64,000 bases of DNA from Methyloceanibacter superfactus (GTDB lineage: Bacteria > Pseudomonadota > Alphaproteobacteria > Rhizobiales > Methyloligellaceae), in contig NZ_LPWF01000028.1 in the NCBI RefSeq assembly GCF_001723305.1, positions 62,001-126,000 of the forward strand. The letters run 5' to 3'. The notes under the pieces were generated by a model that was not told where the DNA came from, did not search any database, and worked only from the letters and a program-made list of their open reading frames with translations. Below are positions 10,131-18,780 of the stretch, one piece after another (within the stretch, counting starts at the first letter, position 1; each line of letters starts with the position of its first letter). Both the position numbers and the translations under genes were made by a program.

Positions 10131-10546
10131 CGAGACGGACCCTTTATGCGGGCCTCACGCTCCTCGCCGTGGGCATGCTGGCCGGAGTGACCTGGGCCGG
10201 AAGCGCCTACGCGGCGGAAGCTGGCGCGGCGGAAGGCGGGCACGATTTCCTCTCGCAGTTCTCCATCTTCGTGCTTGCCGTATTCGTCGGCTATTACGTG
10301 GTGTGGAGCGTTACGCCGGCGCTGCATACGCCGCTGATGTCGGTGACCAACGCGATCTCCTCGGTCATCGTGGTCGGTGCGCTGCTTGCCGTGTCCGTGG
10401 AGGCCGCCGACGCGGTAGGCTCCTCCGGCCACCTCATTGCCAAGCTGCTGGGACTCGCGGCGCTGATCCTGGCGTGCGTGAACATTTTCGGCGGCTTCCT
10501 CGTCACCCAACGCATGCTCGCCATGTACCGGCGCAAGGATCGCTAA
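10127..10546 (+). CDS. pntAB: NAD(P) transhydrogenase subunit alpha part 2, PntAB
   Basis: Membrane part of the alpha subunit, 139 residues, as in species where alpha is split into two polypeptides (Rhodospirillum rubrum type). Seen: an N-terminal hydrophobic segment with a possible signal-like end SAYA, then three membrane helices including [20 protein letters not shown], which contains the conserved [16 protein letters not shown] motif, and [14 protein letters not shown] near the end. The start overlaps pntAA by four bases and the stop is one base before pntB, so translation is coupled across the operon. Confidence 0.93.
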   Translation: MTRRTLYAGLTLLAVGMLAGVTWAGSAYAAEAGAAEGGHDFLSQFSIFVLAVFVGYYVVWSVTPALHTPLMSVTNAISSVIVVGALLAVSVEAADAVGSSGHLIAKLLGLAALILACVNIFGGFLVTQRMLAMYRRKDR

Positions 10547-10547
10547 G

Positions 10548-11939
10548 ATGTCGAGCGAACTCGTCACGCTGCTCTATCTCATCGCCGGTGTTCTCTTCAT
10601 CCTGGCGCTACGCGGTCTGTCCTCGCCGGAGACTTCGCGGCAGGGCAATTATCTGGGCATGGCCGGCATGGCCATCGCCGTGGTCACCACGCTGGCCGTG
10701 GCCCAGCCGCAAGAACCGCTGACGTGGGCGATGATTGCCGGCGGTATCGCCATCGGCGGCGGCATCGGCGCGGTCATCGCGCGCCGCATCCCCATGACGG
10801 CGATGCCCGAGCTTGTTGCCGCGTTCCATTCGCTGGTCGGTCTCGCGGCCGTGCTGGTGGCAGCCGCGGCGTATTACGCGCCCGAGGCTTTCGGCATCGG
10901 CGTGCCGGGTGCGATCCGCGTGTCGAGCCTGATCGAGATGTCGCTTGGCGCGGCCATCGGCGCCATTACGTTCACCGGCTCGATCATCGCCTTCTTGAAG
11001 CTGTCGGGCCGTATGTCGGGCAAGCCGATCATGTTGCCCGCGCGCCATATCATCAACATCGCGCTCGCCATCGGCCTGGTGGTCTGCGTCGTGCTGTTCT
11101 GTCAGGAGCAAACGCCGGTCTATTTCTGGGCGATCGTCGGGCTATCGCTGCTGCTCGGCGTGCTCATCATCATCCCCATCGGCGCGGACATGCCGGTCGT
11201 CATCTCGATGCTGAACTCCTATTCGGGATGGGCGGCCGCCGGTATCGGCTTCACCCTCGGCAACACGGCGCTGATCATTACCGGCGCGCTGGTCGGCTCG
11301 TCGGGCGCGATCCTGTCCTACATCATGTGCAAGGGCATGAACCGCTCCTTCATCAGCGTCATTCTCGGCGGCTTCGGCGGCGAGGTGGCTGGCCCCGCCG
11401 GCGGCGGCGAGCAGAAGCCGGTCAAGCTCGGCTCGGCCGAGGACGCGGCCTTCCTGATGAAGAACGCGGAGAAGGTCATCATCGTGCCGGGCTACGGCAT
11501 GGCCGTCGCGCAGGCGCAGCATGCGTTGCGCGAGATGGCCGATGGGCTGAAAGAGGCGGGCGTCGAGGTGAAATACGCCATTCACCCGGTGGCCGGCCGC
11601 ATGCCTGGCCATATGAACGTGCTGCTCGCGGAAGCCAACGTGCCGTATGATGAGGTCTTCGAGCTTGAGGATATCAACTCGGAGTTTCCGCAGGCCGACG
11701 TGGTCTACGTGATCGGCGCCAACGACGTGGTCAATCCGGCCGCCGAGGACGATCCGTCCTCGCCGATTTACGGCATGCCGGTGCTGCAGGTGTGGAAGGC
11801 GGGCACGGTGTTGTTCAACAAGCGGTCGCTGGCGTCCGGCTATGCCGGCATCGACAATCCCGTGTTCTATCGCGACAACACCATGATGGTGCTGGGCGAC
11901 GCCAAGAAGATGACGGAAGAGATCGCCAAGTCGCTCTAG
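10548..11939 (+). CDS. pntB: NAD(P) transhydrogenase subunit beta
   Basis: Beta subunit of the proton-pumping transhydrogenase: eight or nine membrane helices in the first 280 residues (domain II) and the NADP(H)-binding domain III at the C-terminus. Seen: PMTAMPELVAAFHSLVGLAA (proton channel histidine region), PGYGMAVAQAQHALREM, HPVAGRMPGHMNVLLAEA, and VIGANDVVNPAAEDDPSSPI, all family signatures; 463 residues is the normal length. It is the last gene of the operon; an inverted repeat follows immediately. Together with pntAA and pntAB the complex is complete. Confidence 0.96.
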   Translation: MSSELVTLLYLIAGVLFILALRGLSSPETSRQGNYLGMAGMAIAVVTTLAVAQPQEPLTWAMIAGGIAIGGGIGAVIARRIPMTAMPELVAAFHSLVGLAAVLVAAAAYYAPEAFGIGVPGAIRVSSLIEMSLGAAIGAITFTGSIIAFLKLSGRMSGKPIMLPARHIINIALAIGLVVCVVLFCQEQTPVYFWAIVGLSLLLGVLIIIPIGADMPVVISMLNSYSGWAAAGIGFTLGNTALIITGALVGSSGAILSYIMCKGMNRSFISVILGGFGGEVAGPAGGGEQKPVKLGSAEDAAFLMKNAEKVIIVPGYGMAVAQAQHALREMADGLKEAGVEVKYAIHPVAGRMPGHMNVLLAEANVPYDEVFELEDINSEFPQADVVYVIGANDVVNPAAEDDPSSPIYGMPVLQVWKAGTVLFNKRSLASGYAGIDNPVFYRDNTMMVLGDAKKMTEEIAKSL

Positions 11940-11940
11940 G

Positions 11941-11977
11941 CCACATCCGTCAGATCGCCGCCAATGCGGCGATGTGG
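11941..11977 (+). terminator. Inverted repeat after pntB, possible terminator
   Basis: A perfect 8-base stem (11954-11961 with 11966-11973, loop CAAT) lies 14 bases after the pntB stop. It overlaps an alternative outer stem CCACA/TGTGG (11941-11945 with 11973-11977). There is no T-run, so it is not a classical intrinsic terminator; it may protect the 3' end or act with Rho. Confidence 0.45.
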
Positions 11978-12319
11978 TTAACAGTCTCAAAGATAACGAA
12001 GAATGGACAAAGTTGGGCTGAGAATAGCCAAACTCCGGCTGGAATCTGTCCGTAGAGCGCGTGCCGTGCGAGCTGGACTCGCATGCGCGTTGCATTGATT
12101 CTGACGCCAGCCCCCCCATTTAGGCTAGAGTTAAGCTTCGTCAGGTTTGGATTTGCGCTGATATAGTGAGCTTTGCCTAGCGGGCTAGCTGTCGTGGAAC
12201 GCGCTGGGGCGTCCCATCAGTTATTGCTGGATGAACGGGCCGTTCAACCAGCGTTCATTCCCGTCAGGTAAGGTGGAGACGACGAACAAAGACAATAATA
12301 GAGAGGCGTTGCCTGATCC
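11978..12319. other. Non-coding spacer with two hairpins, no gene seen
   Basis: About 340 bases without a supportable reading frame. It contains a TGCGAG/CTCGCA stem (12067-12072 with 12078-12083), and a second inverted repeat (12226-12230 plus 12232-12236 paired with 12242-12246 plus 12248-12252, one mismatch, 5-base loop). The second lies 68 bases before the hydrolase start and could be an operator or a leader structure. The hydrolase promoter must be here, but no box stands out. Confidence 0.4.
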
Positions 12320-13246
12320 ATGTTGAACCTTCTCCTATCGCTCGTGGGAATCTTTGCGCTGTTCTGCGTCGTTGCGCGACTGCTGCATCGGTATTTCGTC
12401 TATGTACCGGATCGGAAGCGGGTCGCGCCGCGCGATGCCGGTCTCCCAGGCGTCGAGGAGATCGTGTTCAAGGCGACAGACGGTACGCGGCTCATCGCGT
12501 GGTACCGGCAGGCGCAAGCCGGCAAGCCGACGCTGCTCTATTTCGGCGGCAATAGCGGCAGTGCCGCTTACCGCGCCAACAAGATCAAGGCGATCGGCGG
12601 CGATGGCTACGGCGTGTTCATGCTCAACTACCGTGGCTATGGCGGCTCGGGCGGGCGTCCCACCGAGGCGAGAATCACGGCGGATGCGGTCAGCGCCTAC
12701 GACTATCTGCGCGGCCTCGGCGTGGCGCCGCACGATATCGTCACTTACGGCGAGTCGCTCGGCACGGCTGTCGCAACGCGTCTGTCGTTGCAACGTGAGG
12801 TGAAGGCTCTCGTGCTGGAAGCTCCCTTCACCTCGGTGGTGGATGTGGGGCTGCTGATGTGGCCGTATTTGCCGCTGAAATACATCATGGTCGATCAGTA
12901 CCGGACCATCGACCGTATCGGTCAAGTCACCGCGCCGCTCTTCATCATCCATGGCGGCCGGGACAACGTCATTCCCCTGGATCAGGCGCGGCGCGTGCTG
13001 CATGCCGCCAACGAGCCGAAGACCCTCAGCCTGGTGCCTCGGGCGGGGCATAACGATCTGTTCGAGCAAGGGGCGTGGGGTCGCGTGCGCGACTTCATCG
13101 CCAGCCTCGCACCGGAGCCTGCCGTGGAGGCGCCCGTCGCGCGGGCTGGGCGTCCGGTCGAACTCGTGGCGGCGGCCGACGCCGAGCGTAGACGCGCGCC
13201 ACACGCAACAAAGCCGGGAACACGATTCCCGGCTCGAGCAGCCTAA
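12320..13246 (+). CDS. Alpha/beta hydrolase, membrane-anchored (ABHD17/BEM46-like)
   Basis: Serine hydrolase of 308 residues. Seen: N-terminal membrane anchor at about 2-20, then the alpha/beta fold with YFGGNSGSAAYR (oxyanion region), YRGYGGSGG, nucleophile elbow GESLG, acid GGRDNVIP and histidine RAGHNDLF. The order Ser-Asp-His and overall length match the ABHD13/ABHD17/BEM46 group. The substrate is unknown. The final 45 residues (AP/R-rich) are outside the fold; the last codons coincide with the terminator hairpin of the convergent rpsU gene, so the exact C-terminus is constrained by that structure rather than by protein function. Confidence 0.87.
   Translation: MLNLLLSLVGIFALFCVVARLLHRYFVYVPDRKRVAPRDAGLPGVEEIVFKATDGTRLIAWYRQAQAGKPTLLYFGGNSGSAAYRANKIKAIGGDGYGVFMLNYRGYGGSGGRPTEARITADAVSAYDYLRGLGVAPHDIVTYGESLGTAVATRLSLQREVKALVLEAPFTSVVDVGLLMWPYLPLKYIMVDQYRTIDRIGQVTAPLFIIHGGRDNVIPLDQARRVLHAANEPKTLSLVPRAGHNDLFEQGAWGRVRDFIASLAPEPAVEAPVARAGRPVELVAAADAERRRAPHATKPGTRFPARAA
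13203..13232 (-). terminator. Rho-independent terminator of rpsU
   Basis: Perfect 8-base stem (13232-13225 with 13219-13212, loop 5) read on the minus strand 30 bases after the rpsU stop, followed by TTTGTTG. On the plus strand no T-run follows, so it serves rpsU. It lies inside the last codons of the convergent hydrolase gene. Confidence 0.8.
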
Positions 13247-13262
13247 ATCTGAAGATAAATGC

Positions 13263-13496
13263 CTAGCGGCGCGGGGTGCGTGGCTTGGCGGCGACGCCGC
13301 TCTCGCGCTGAGCCTTCTTGCGCGCGAGCTTGCGGGCACGGCGGATGGCCTCGGCCTTCTCGCGGGCACGCTTCTCCGAAGGCTTCTCGTAATAATTACG
13401 GAGCTTCATCTCGCGGAAGATGCCTTCGCGCTGCATTTTCTTCTTCAGCGCCCGGAGGGCCTGATCGACATTGTTATCGCGAACGACGACTTGCAC
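13263..13496 (-). CDS. rpsU: 30S ribosomal protein S21
   Basis: Small-subunit protein bS21, cytoplasm. Seen: [20 protein letters not shown], the family hallmark N-terminus, then [20 protein letters not shown] and a basic tail; 77 residues, typical for alphaproteobacteria. The start is GTG 13496: the hallmark begins right after it, and AAGG lies seven bases upstream. A longer frame up to 13571 exists but adds a non-conserved leader. It is a single gene with its own terminator, convergent with the hydrolase gene. Confidence 0.95.
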   Translation of the reverse strand: MQVVVRDNNVDQALRALKKKMQREGIFREMKLRNYYEKPSEKRAREKAEAIRRARKLARKKAQRESGVAAKPRTPRR

Positions 13497-13637
13497 GCGC
13501 CTTAGATCTCCGATTGGCCGTTGGTTTTGGGATTGGAGCGGGGCCAAAGATGACCCTGGCCAGAACGCCAAGGTCCCGCATCCGATGGCCCATGTACCAA
13601 AACGGGGACTGGTTGTCCAGACCGCCTATTCCCCGTT

Positions 13638-14723
13638 TCAGCTCTCGGGAAACAGCCTCGTCACATGGCCCATCTTGCGTCCGGGGCGCGGCTCCGCCTT
13701 GCCGTAGAGGTGGACGGCGGTATTGGGCTCGGCGGCCAGCGTCTCCCAGGCCTCGACGTCGGCCCCGATCAGGTTGGTCATCACCGCATCGCTGTGGCGG
13801 CCGACCTCGCCGAGCGGCCAGCCGCAAATGGCCCGCACATGGTTCTCGAATTGGCTGACGGGACAGGCATCGATGGTCCAATGACCGGAGTTATGCACTC
13901 GCGGCGCGATCTCGTTGACCAGGAGGCGGGGCTCATCGCCCTCGCGCTGGAACATCTCGACGCAGAGCACGCCCACATGCTGAAGCGCCTCGGCGATCTT
14001 GCCGGCGATCTGGCGCGCCTCGAACACGGTTGAGGCGGCGATGCGGGCCGGTGCGCGGCTGGTGGCGAGGATGCCGCCCTCATGGACGTTCTCGACCACG
14101 TCATAGAAGCGCGTCTCGCCGTCCTGGCCCCGCACGGCGATCACCGAAACCTCGCGCTCGAAGCGCACCACGCCCTCCAGCACGGACGGCGTCTCGCCGA
14201 TCGCCTCCCAGGCGCTTCCGGCCTCGCACAGCGTGTGGATCATGACTTGGCCCTTGCCGTCATAACCGAAGCGGCGGGTCTTGAGCAGGGCCGGGATCTT
14301 TACGCGCGCCAGGCCCTCGTTGAGATCGCCCAGGCTGCCCACGGCGGCGTAAGGGGCGAGCGCGATGCCGAGCCCGGCGATGAAATCCTTCTCCACCAGC
14401 CGGTCCTGCGCGGTAGCGAAGGACTTGGCCGGCGGAAACACTGGGGCCTTCCGGCCGGCGATCTCCAGCGCCTTGGCCGGCACGTTCTCGAACTCGCAGG
14501 TGACGACGCCGACGCTTCCCGCAAAGCGGGCGAGCGCGGCTTCGTCGTCATAGGCCGCCACCGTAGTTTCAGCGGCGACATCGAAGGCAGGCGCGTTCGG
14601 CTCGTCGCTATAAATATGGGTCTTGAGCCCCAGCCGGCTGGCGGCGACGGAGAGCATGCGGCCGAGTTGGCCGCCCCCGAGAATGCCGATGGTGCTGCCG
14701 GGCGGCAGCCTGACCTCAGGCAT
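13638..14723 (-). CDS. purK: 5-(carboxyamino)imidazole ribonucleotide synthase
   Basis: ATP-grasp enzyme converting AIR, ATP and bicarbonate to N5-CAIR in purine biosynthesis, cytoplasm. Seen: N-terminal [20 protein letters not shown], the ATP-grasp core with [14 protein letters not shown] and [31 protein letters not shown], and the C-terminal [13 protein letters not shown]; 361 residues, full length. It follows purE with an 8-base overlap (purE stop at 14716), so the pair is translationally coupled. Confidence 0.96.
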   Translation of the reverse strand: MPEVRLPPGSTIGILGGGQLGRMLSVAASRLGLKTHIYSDEPNAPAFDVAAETTVAAYDDEAALARFAGSVGVVTCEFENVPAKALEIAGRKAPVFPPAKSFATAQDRLVEKDFIAGLGIALAPYAAVGSLGDLNEGLARVKIPALLKTRRFGYDGKGQVMIHTLCEAGSAWEAIGETPSVLEGVVRFEREVSVIAVRGQDGETRFYDVVENVHEGGILATSRAPARIAASTVFEARQIAGKIAEALQHVGVLCVEMFQREGDEPRLLVNEIAPRVHNSGHWTIDACPVSQFENHVRAICGWPLGEVGRHSDAVMTNLIGADVEAWETLAAEPNTAVHLYGKAEPRPGRKMGHVTRLFPES

Positions 14724-15225
14724 TATCCTCTAACGTCTCGGCGATGGAGGCGGTTTGCGCCGCGCGCCAGGCCGCCAGGCGTGCGGCGAGGCCGGTATCG
14801 GAGAGCGCGAGGATGCCGGCGGCAAGTAGGCCGGCATTGGTCGCGCCGGCTTGGCCGATGGCGAGCGTGCCGACCGGGACGCCCGCGGGCATCTGGGCGA
14901 TGGACAGGAGACTGTCGAGGCCTTTCAGGGCGCGGCTCTCCACAGGCACGCCGAGGACCGGCAGCATCGTCATGGAGGCGGTCATGCCGGGAAGATGCGC
15001 CGCGCCGCCGGCGCCGGCGATGATGACCTTGAGGCCGCGGTCTTGCGCGGTCGCGGCATAGTCGTAAAGGCGTTTTGGCGTGCGGTGGGCCGAGACCACC
15101 TTCGTCTCATAGGGCACGTTCAGCGCATCGAGAACATCGGCCGTCGCCTTCAGCGTGGGCCAGTCCGAGCGGCTGCCCATGATGATGCCGACGGCTGGTT
15201 TCGCATCGCTGATGGTGCTGGTCAT
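14716..15225 (-). CDS. purE: 5-(carboxyamino)imidazole ribonucleotide mutase
   Basis: Class I PurE, which rearranges N5-CAIR to CAIR after PurK. Seen: [14 protein letters not shown] at the N-terminus, [13 protein letters not shown] (catalytic histidine loop), [13 protein letters not shown] and [19 protein letters not shown]; 169 residues from ATG 15225. The open frame reaches 15300, but the extra leader is not conserved. First gene of the purEK operon. Confidence 0.95.
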   Translation of the reverse strand: MTSTISDAKPAVGIIMGSRSDWPTLKATADVLDALNVPYETKVVSAHRTPKRLYDYAATAQDRGLKVIIAGAGGAAHLPGMTASMTMLPVLGVPVESRALKGLDSLLSIAQMPAGVPVGTLAIGQAGATNAGLLAAGILALSDTGLAARLAAWRAAQTASIAETLEDNA

Positions 15226-15381
15226 GGGAAGGATTCTGGCCGGAGGGCCGCTTTCGGAAAGCGCGCGATTATAGGGGTGGGGCCTTGCTTGGCAAGGCAC
15301 GTCTCGCGCCTGCTCCCGTTATGGTGTCTTACGTAAAAAGAATGGATTAATCTCGCCGGCGATTGAGGAGAGGGAGACGAG

Positions 15382-15807
15382 ATGCCTGAGCAACTCTTGG
15401 CGGGCCCGCGGAACAGCAAGTTGATGCGGCTCTATCTCTTGCTGGTCGTCGCCTTGATCATACCCATCGCACTGAGCTACGGGGTCCAGCCTCAGTCCGT
15501 GCTGCCCAAGGCTCTCGACATCACCGTGACCGGAACCGACCAGATCCACATCTTTCGCGCCATGATGTGCCTCTATCTCGGCTCGGCCCTGTTCTGGGCG
15601 ATCGCCGCCTTCACGCCCGCTTGGCAGCGCACGGCGGTGATTTGGGCAATCTTCTTCGCGCTGTCGCTGGCGGCCGGCCGGTTGATCAGCCTCATCGTGG
15701 ACGGTCGCCCCAGCCTACTGCTCGACATCTACCTGGCGGTGGAAGTCCTGGGCGGGCTGCTCGGGCTGGCGATCCTGATCACCGAGGACCGCAAGCTCAA
15801 GCGATGA
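15382..15807 (+). CDS. DUF4345 family membrane protein
   Basis: Four-helix inner-membrane protein of unknown function, 141 residues. Seen: helices at about 15-35, 58-78, 85-105 and 112-132; the family-like pattern HIFRAMMCLYLG in helix 2 and GRLISLIVDGRPS before helix 4. The start ATG follows a GGGAGACGAG Shine-Dalgarno. Its 3' end overlaps the convergent DUF465 gene by 11 bases. Confidence 0.78.
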   Translation: MPEQLLAGPRNSKLMRLYLLLVVALIIPIALSYGVQPQSVLPKALDITVTGTDQIHIFRAMMCLYLGSALFWAIAAFTPAWQRTAVIWAIFFALSLAAGRLISLIVDGRPSLLLDIYLAVEVLGGLLGLAILITEDRKLKR

Positions 15808-16003
15808 TGTCGGGGAGCAGCTGATCCTCGACGCGGGAAATCTCGTCCCGGAGGGAGAGCTTCTTCTTCTTCAGGCGCTTGAGCTGTAGTGCGTCGGCTC
15901 GGCCGGAATCCTCCAGCGCGTTGATGGCGCTGTCGAGGTCTCGGTGCTCTTGCTTGAGCCTCGCCAACATCGCCCGAAGCTCGCGAATTTCCTCGCTCTC
16001 CAT
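15797..16003 (-). CDS. YdcH/DUF465 family small helical protein
   Basis: Short cytoplasmic coiled-coil protein of 68 residues. Seen: MESEEIRELRAMLARLKQEH, a heptad-like helix, then DLDSAINALEDSG, and the basic QLKRLKKKKLSLRDEI typical of DUF465. ATG 16003 was chosen because the family fold begins there; a longer frame to 16207 adds an unrelated segment. AGGAG lies 12 bases upstream. It is divergent from a second DUF465 gene at 16220. Function unknown. Confidence 0.85.
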   Translation of the reverse strand: MESEEIRELRAMLARLKQEHRDLDSAINALEDSGRADALQLKRLKKKKLSLRDEISRVEDQLLPDIIA

Positions 16004-16219
16004 CGGGCGTGCCCGCTCCTTTGCCTCTCCGCTTTGAGTCGAAGTATCGGGGCGAACGGGAGTGGGCGCAAGAGCCAGCCCCGTGAAACCCGCCCACCGA
16101 GCGACGAGGCGCTTGCGCGGGACGTGTGCCGTGACGCCGCGTCGAGCGCGGGGCGTTAGACAAGTCCTCGCCGGTTTGGCAGTATGGATGCCGTAGACAA
16201 TCGACATTGGAGGTCCGAT

Positions 16220-16396
16220 ATGGCGCTAGACGCAAACCTCGTGAAGTTGTCTGAAAAACACCGCGCATTGGATCGCAAGATCGTGGAAGAGCAGGGGCGG
16301 CCCACCGCCGACCCGCTCAAGATCGCGGAGTGGAAGCGTCAAAAACTGCGTCTGAAAGATGAGCTGGAGCGGCTGAATCCGGAGCCGCACCACTAG
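16220..16396 (+). CDS. YdcH/DUF465 family small helical protein (second copy)
   Basis: DUF465 protein of 58 residues: ALDANLVKLSEKHRALDRKI, EEQGRPTADPLKIAEWKRQK, LRLKDELERLNPE. A GGAGG lies 6 bases before ATG 16220. It is a clear paralogue of the divergent gene ending at 15797: same helix-turn-helix plan and the same KxKLxLxDE signature. A strong terminator follows at 16484. Function unknown; the pair shares a 216-base divergent spacer. Confidence 0.87.
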   Translation: MALDANLVKLSEKHRALDRKIVEEQGRPTADPLKIAEWKRQKLRLKDELERLNPEPHH

Positions 16397-16483
16397 GCTT
16401 TTCCACAGCCTGGTCGACACCGACGGACTAGGATTGGCGCGCCCGCTTGCTGCGCAGGGGGCGCGAACGGAGCTTGTTTTATT

Positions 16484-16526
16484 GGCCGCGAGGTTCGCGA
16501 AACCTCCTCGCGGCCATTGTCTTTTT
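16484..16526 (+). terminator. Rho-independent terminator after the DUF465 gene
   Basis: Perfect 10-base stem (16484-16493 with 16506-16515), with a second small stem within its loop, followed by a T-rich stretch ending TCTTTTT. Two imperfect copies of a CTTTTTGGCTCGGTT unit (from 16521 and from 16539) follow it directly. Confidence 0.85.
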
Positions 16527-16651
16527 GGCTCGGTTTGCCTTTTTGGCTCGGTTGTCTTCGAGGCTCGGCTTTTGAGCCCAAAGTTCCTTCAGGTCGCCAT
16601 GCGCGCGGGCCGAGATTGACTTAGGTCAGACTGTGGGTTGGAGAGACGCTT

Positions 16652-17101
16652 ATGATCCCATCACCTATCGATTCGTCAGGAGTGGAGGCACGCGGCGCTA
16701 TGCACGGCTGGTCATCGGGTAAGACAGCGATATTCGCATTGGCGATGGTGGCGCTGCTGGGAGCCACGCTCTCGTCTGCAGTCTCATCCGTGGCCCTGGC
16801 GGCGGAGAAGGATCTCACCGACAAAGGCGAGGTGCTCGTGCGGGAGAAGTGCTCACGCTGCCACGCGGTCGGCATCGAAGGCGCGAGCCCGAACCCGGAC
16901 GCGCCGCCCTTCCGTACGCTCTCCAGCCGCTATCCGATTGAAGATCTGGCCGAGTCCCTGGCGGAAGGCATCGTCTCCGGCCATCCGGATATGCCGATCT
17001 TCGTGTTCGGCCCGCATGACGTTGACGCCATCATCGCCTATCTGGAGTCGATCCAGGAGGCGCCGGCCGAAACGGACGAGACTTCGCCAGCCGACGAGTA
17101 A
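16652..17101 (+). CDS. Exported c-type cytochrome
   Basis: Single-haem cytochrome c, periplasmic, 149 residues. Seen: signal peptide with hydrophobic core AIFALAMVALLGATLSSA and an ALAA cleavage region near 49-52; haem motif CSRCH at about 69-73; the likely axial methionine in GHPDMPIFVFGP; a helical end VDAIIAYLESIQ and an acidic tail. ATG 16652 has GGAGAG 6 bases upstream; ATG 16700 would give a shorter, more typical signal peptide. No redox partner gene is adjacent. Confidence 0.88.
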   Translation: MIPSPIDSSGVEARGAMHGWSSGKTAIFALAMVALLGATLSSAVSSVALAAEKDLTDKGEVLVREKCSRCHAVGIEGASPNPDAPPFRTLSSRYPIEDLAESLAEGIVSGHPDMPIFVFGPHDVDAIIAYLESIQEAPAETDETSPADE

Positions 17102-17110
17102 GCGCCCGCT

Positions 17111-17488
17111 TCAGACGTCGGCGGCCCCTTCCGGCCACATCAGCCAATCGCGGGCCGCGTCGATCTCGTCGGGTGCGAAATGCTCCACCTCGCAGTCCAT
17201 GAAGGGCGATACCAGGCTCGACCAGAGATTATGCGTGCCGGGGCTCGCCACTACGGCGATGCGGTTGAAGTCCTTGAGGTGCTGCAGGCTGAATTTCACG
17301 TCATGCCACAAGGCGGCGGCGTCCATGCCCTCGAAATCGGTGATCACCTCGAGCACGCGCACTTGACCGTGGCGCTTGATGAAGGCTTCGAGCTTGCGCG
17401 CCACTCGGTCGAACTCATCGGTCGAGACGCGGCCGCTCAAGGCGATCTCGACGGCCTGGGCGTTATCGTGTTCCGTGTAAGAGAGCAT
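17111..17488 (-). CDS. SpoIIAA-like (STAS-related) protein
   Basis: Cytoplasmic protein of 125 residues of the SpoIIAA-like family (often annotated DUF3478). Seen: alternating strands and helices (AVEIALSGRVSTDEFDRVA, VRVLEVITDFEGMDAAALWH, NRIAVVASPGTHNLWSSLV) and an FAPDEIDAARDWL C-terminal helix, all family features. No serine kinase or sigma factor is nearby, so an anti-anti-sigma role cannot be argued. Confidence 0.85.
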   Translation of the reverse strand: MLSYTEHDNAQAVEIALSGRVSTDEFDRVARKLEAFIKRHGQVRVLEVITDFEGMDAAALWHDVKFSLQHLKDFNRIAVVASPGTHNLWSSLVSPFMDCEVEHFAPDEIDAARDWLMWPEGAADV

Positions 17489-17767
17489 GGGGTCCGTCCG
17501 GCAAGCGCGATTCGGAAAAGCGTTTTCAGCGCCGGCATCCTAGCCGAGGAGGCAAGCGCGCGCCTAGACGTCCCCGCGGCAGCAATGCGTCGGCGTGTCG
17601 CCGCTCCGCGCTAGGCTTTTGGTGCGCTTTGGCTTTTCCCCGCCACGTTGACGCACCTTGCGCGGTTCACCGGAAATTAAGCTTAACGAGACCATAATCC
17701 CGGCGTAAGGACACGCTGTTGCCGCCTTTTCTCCACCTAATGGGGTGAGAAAAACGGGAGAATCGCG
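17489..17767. other. Non-coding spacer, divergent promoters
   Basis: No supportable gene. It contains the palindrome TTAAGCTTAA (17677-17686) and a TTGACG hexamer (17648-17653) that could be a -35 box for the downstream SH3-domain gene, but no good -10 is found at 16-18 bases. Confidence 0.4.
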
Positions 17768-18765
17768 ATCAAAAAGCTGATCTTTTCCCTAGTGGTCATC
17801 TGCGCCATCGCCGTTGGCGCGGTTTGGATGGTCCTTAGCTCTTCACCGATTGCCAAGCCGACGACCGAGGAGCGGGCGGCGCGTCCGCTCGCTTACCAGC
17901 AGGCGATCGCCGAGCGGAATGCCGCCGAGGCCGAGGCCGAGCCCAAAGCCAAAGCCGATGAGACTAAGAACGCGGACATCCCGCCGTTCGAGACGGTCAC
18001 CAGCGAGCCGGAGCCCGCAGCCGGCGTGGACGCCGCAGAGACTCCCGAACAAGACATGACATCGCTGCCGGATGAGAGCGCGGACGCGCAGGACGGCTTG
18101 GACGACTGGCCGGGCGAGGGCACCGACTCGTCGCAGGACCTAGCCGCGCTGCCGCCCGGCCAGGCTGCACCTTATGACGCCGAGCCGCCCATGCCGGGTG
18201 CCGCCGACCAGGGCTATACGGACGACGCCGAGCAATGGGCGACGAGCGGCGCCCGCCATGGGCCTACGGTCAGCCGCCGGGACAAGGTGATCCCTATGCG
18301 GCCCACCGCCAGCCCGGCGATCCTTACGCGCCTCCTGCGCAAGGTGGCCCTTCCGCCCAAGGCGATCCTTACGGACCACCGCAAGACCCTCAATGGGACG
18401 GCCGGGAATCCACGGAGTGGGCGGATCAGAACACCGAGGAATGGGTTGAGGTTGTGATCTCCGGCGCGGCGATGCGCGCCACGGCGTCAGAAGATGCGCC
18501 GATGCTGTTCGCCTTCCCCTATGGCCGCAATCTCAAAGTCGTGTCCCGCTATGAAGGCTGGGTCGAGGTGACCGATCCGCAGAGCGCGGCGACCGGGTGG
18601 ATGCAGGCGCATGTGGTGGCTCCGTCCGGCGTCAATCGTCGCAATCTCGGACAGAGCGAAGCCTATTACGACGACGAGCCGCAGCGGGGCCGCAGAGCCG
18701 GTTGGTTCAAGCGCAATGGCGGCGGTCTCGGCGACATGATCAACCGGGCGCTCGGCGGCAACTAA
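17768..18765 (+). CDS. Membrane-anchored SH3-domain protein with acidic/QGDPY linker (one frameshift, start unclear)
   Basis: Seen: N-terminal anchor KKLIFSLVVICAIAVGAVWM, an acidic Pro/Ala-rich linker of about 100 residues, a repeat-like QGDPY segment, then a bacterial SH3 domain (about 230-300: AAMRATASEDAPMLFAFPYG, VEVTDPQSAATGWMQAHVV) and a basic tail ending MINRALGGN. The frame changes near 18235-18240 by loss of one base; the two halves join as one protein of about 330 residues. The first canonical start is GTG 17792, but the frame continues upstream to ATC 17768, which sits 7 bases after GGGAG and completes the anchor. Probably an envelope protein binding peptidoglycan; paralogous to the gene at 19475. 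Confidence 0.7.
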
Positions 18766-18780
18766 CCGGGTCTTCGACGC

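Noticed and set aside
16521-16555. Tandem repeat as a mobile-element footprint
   Set aside because: Only two imperfect 15-18-base units directly after a terminator; no target duplication or terminal repeats.
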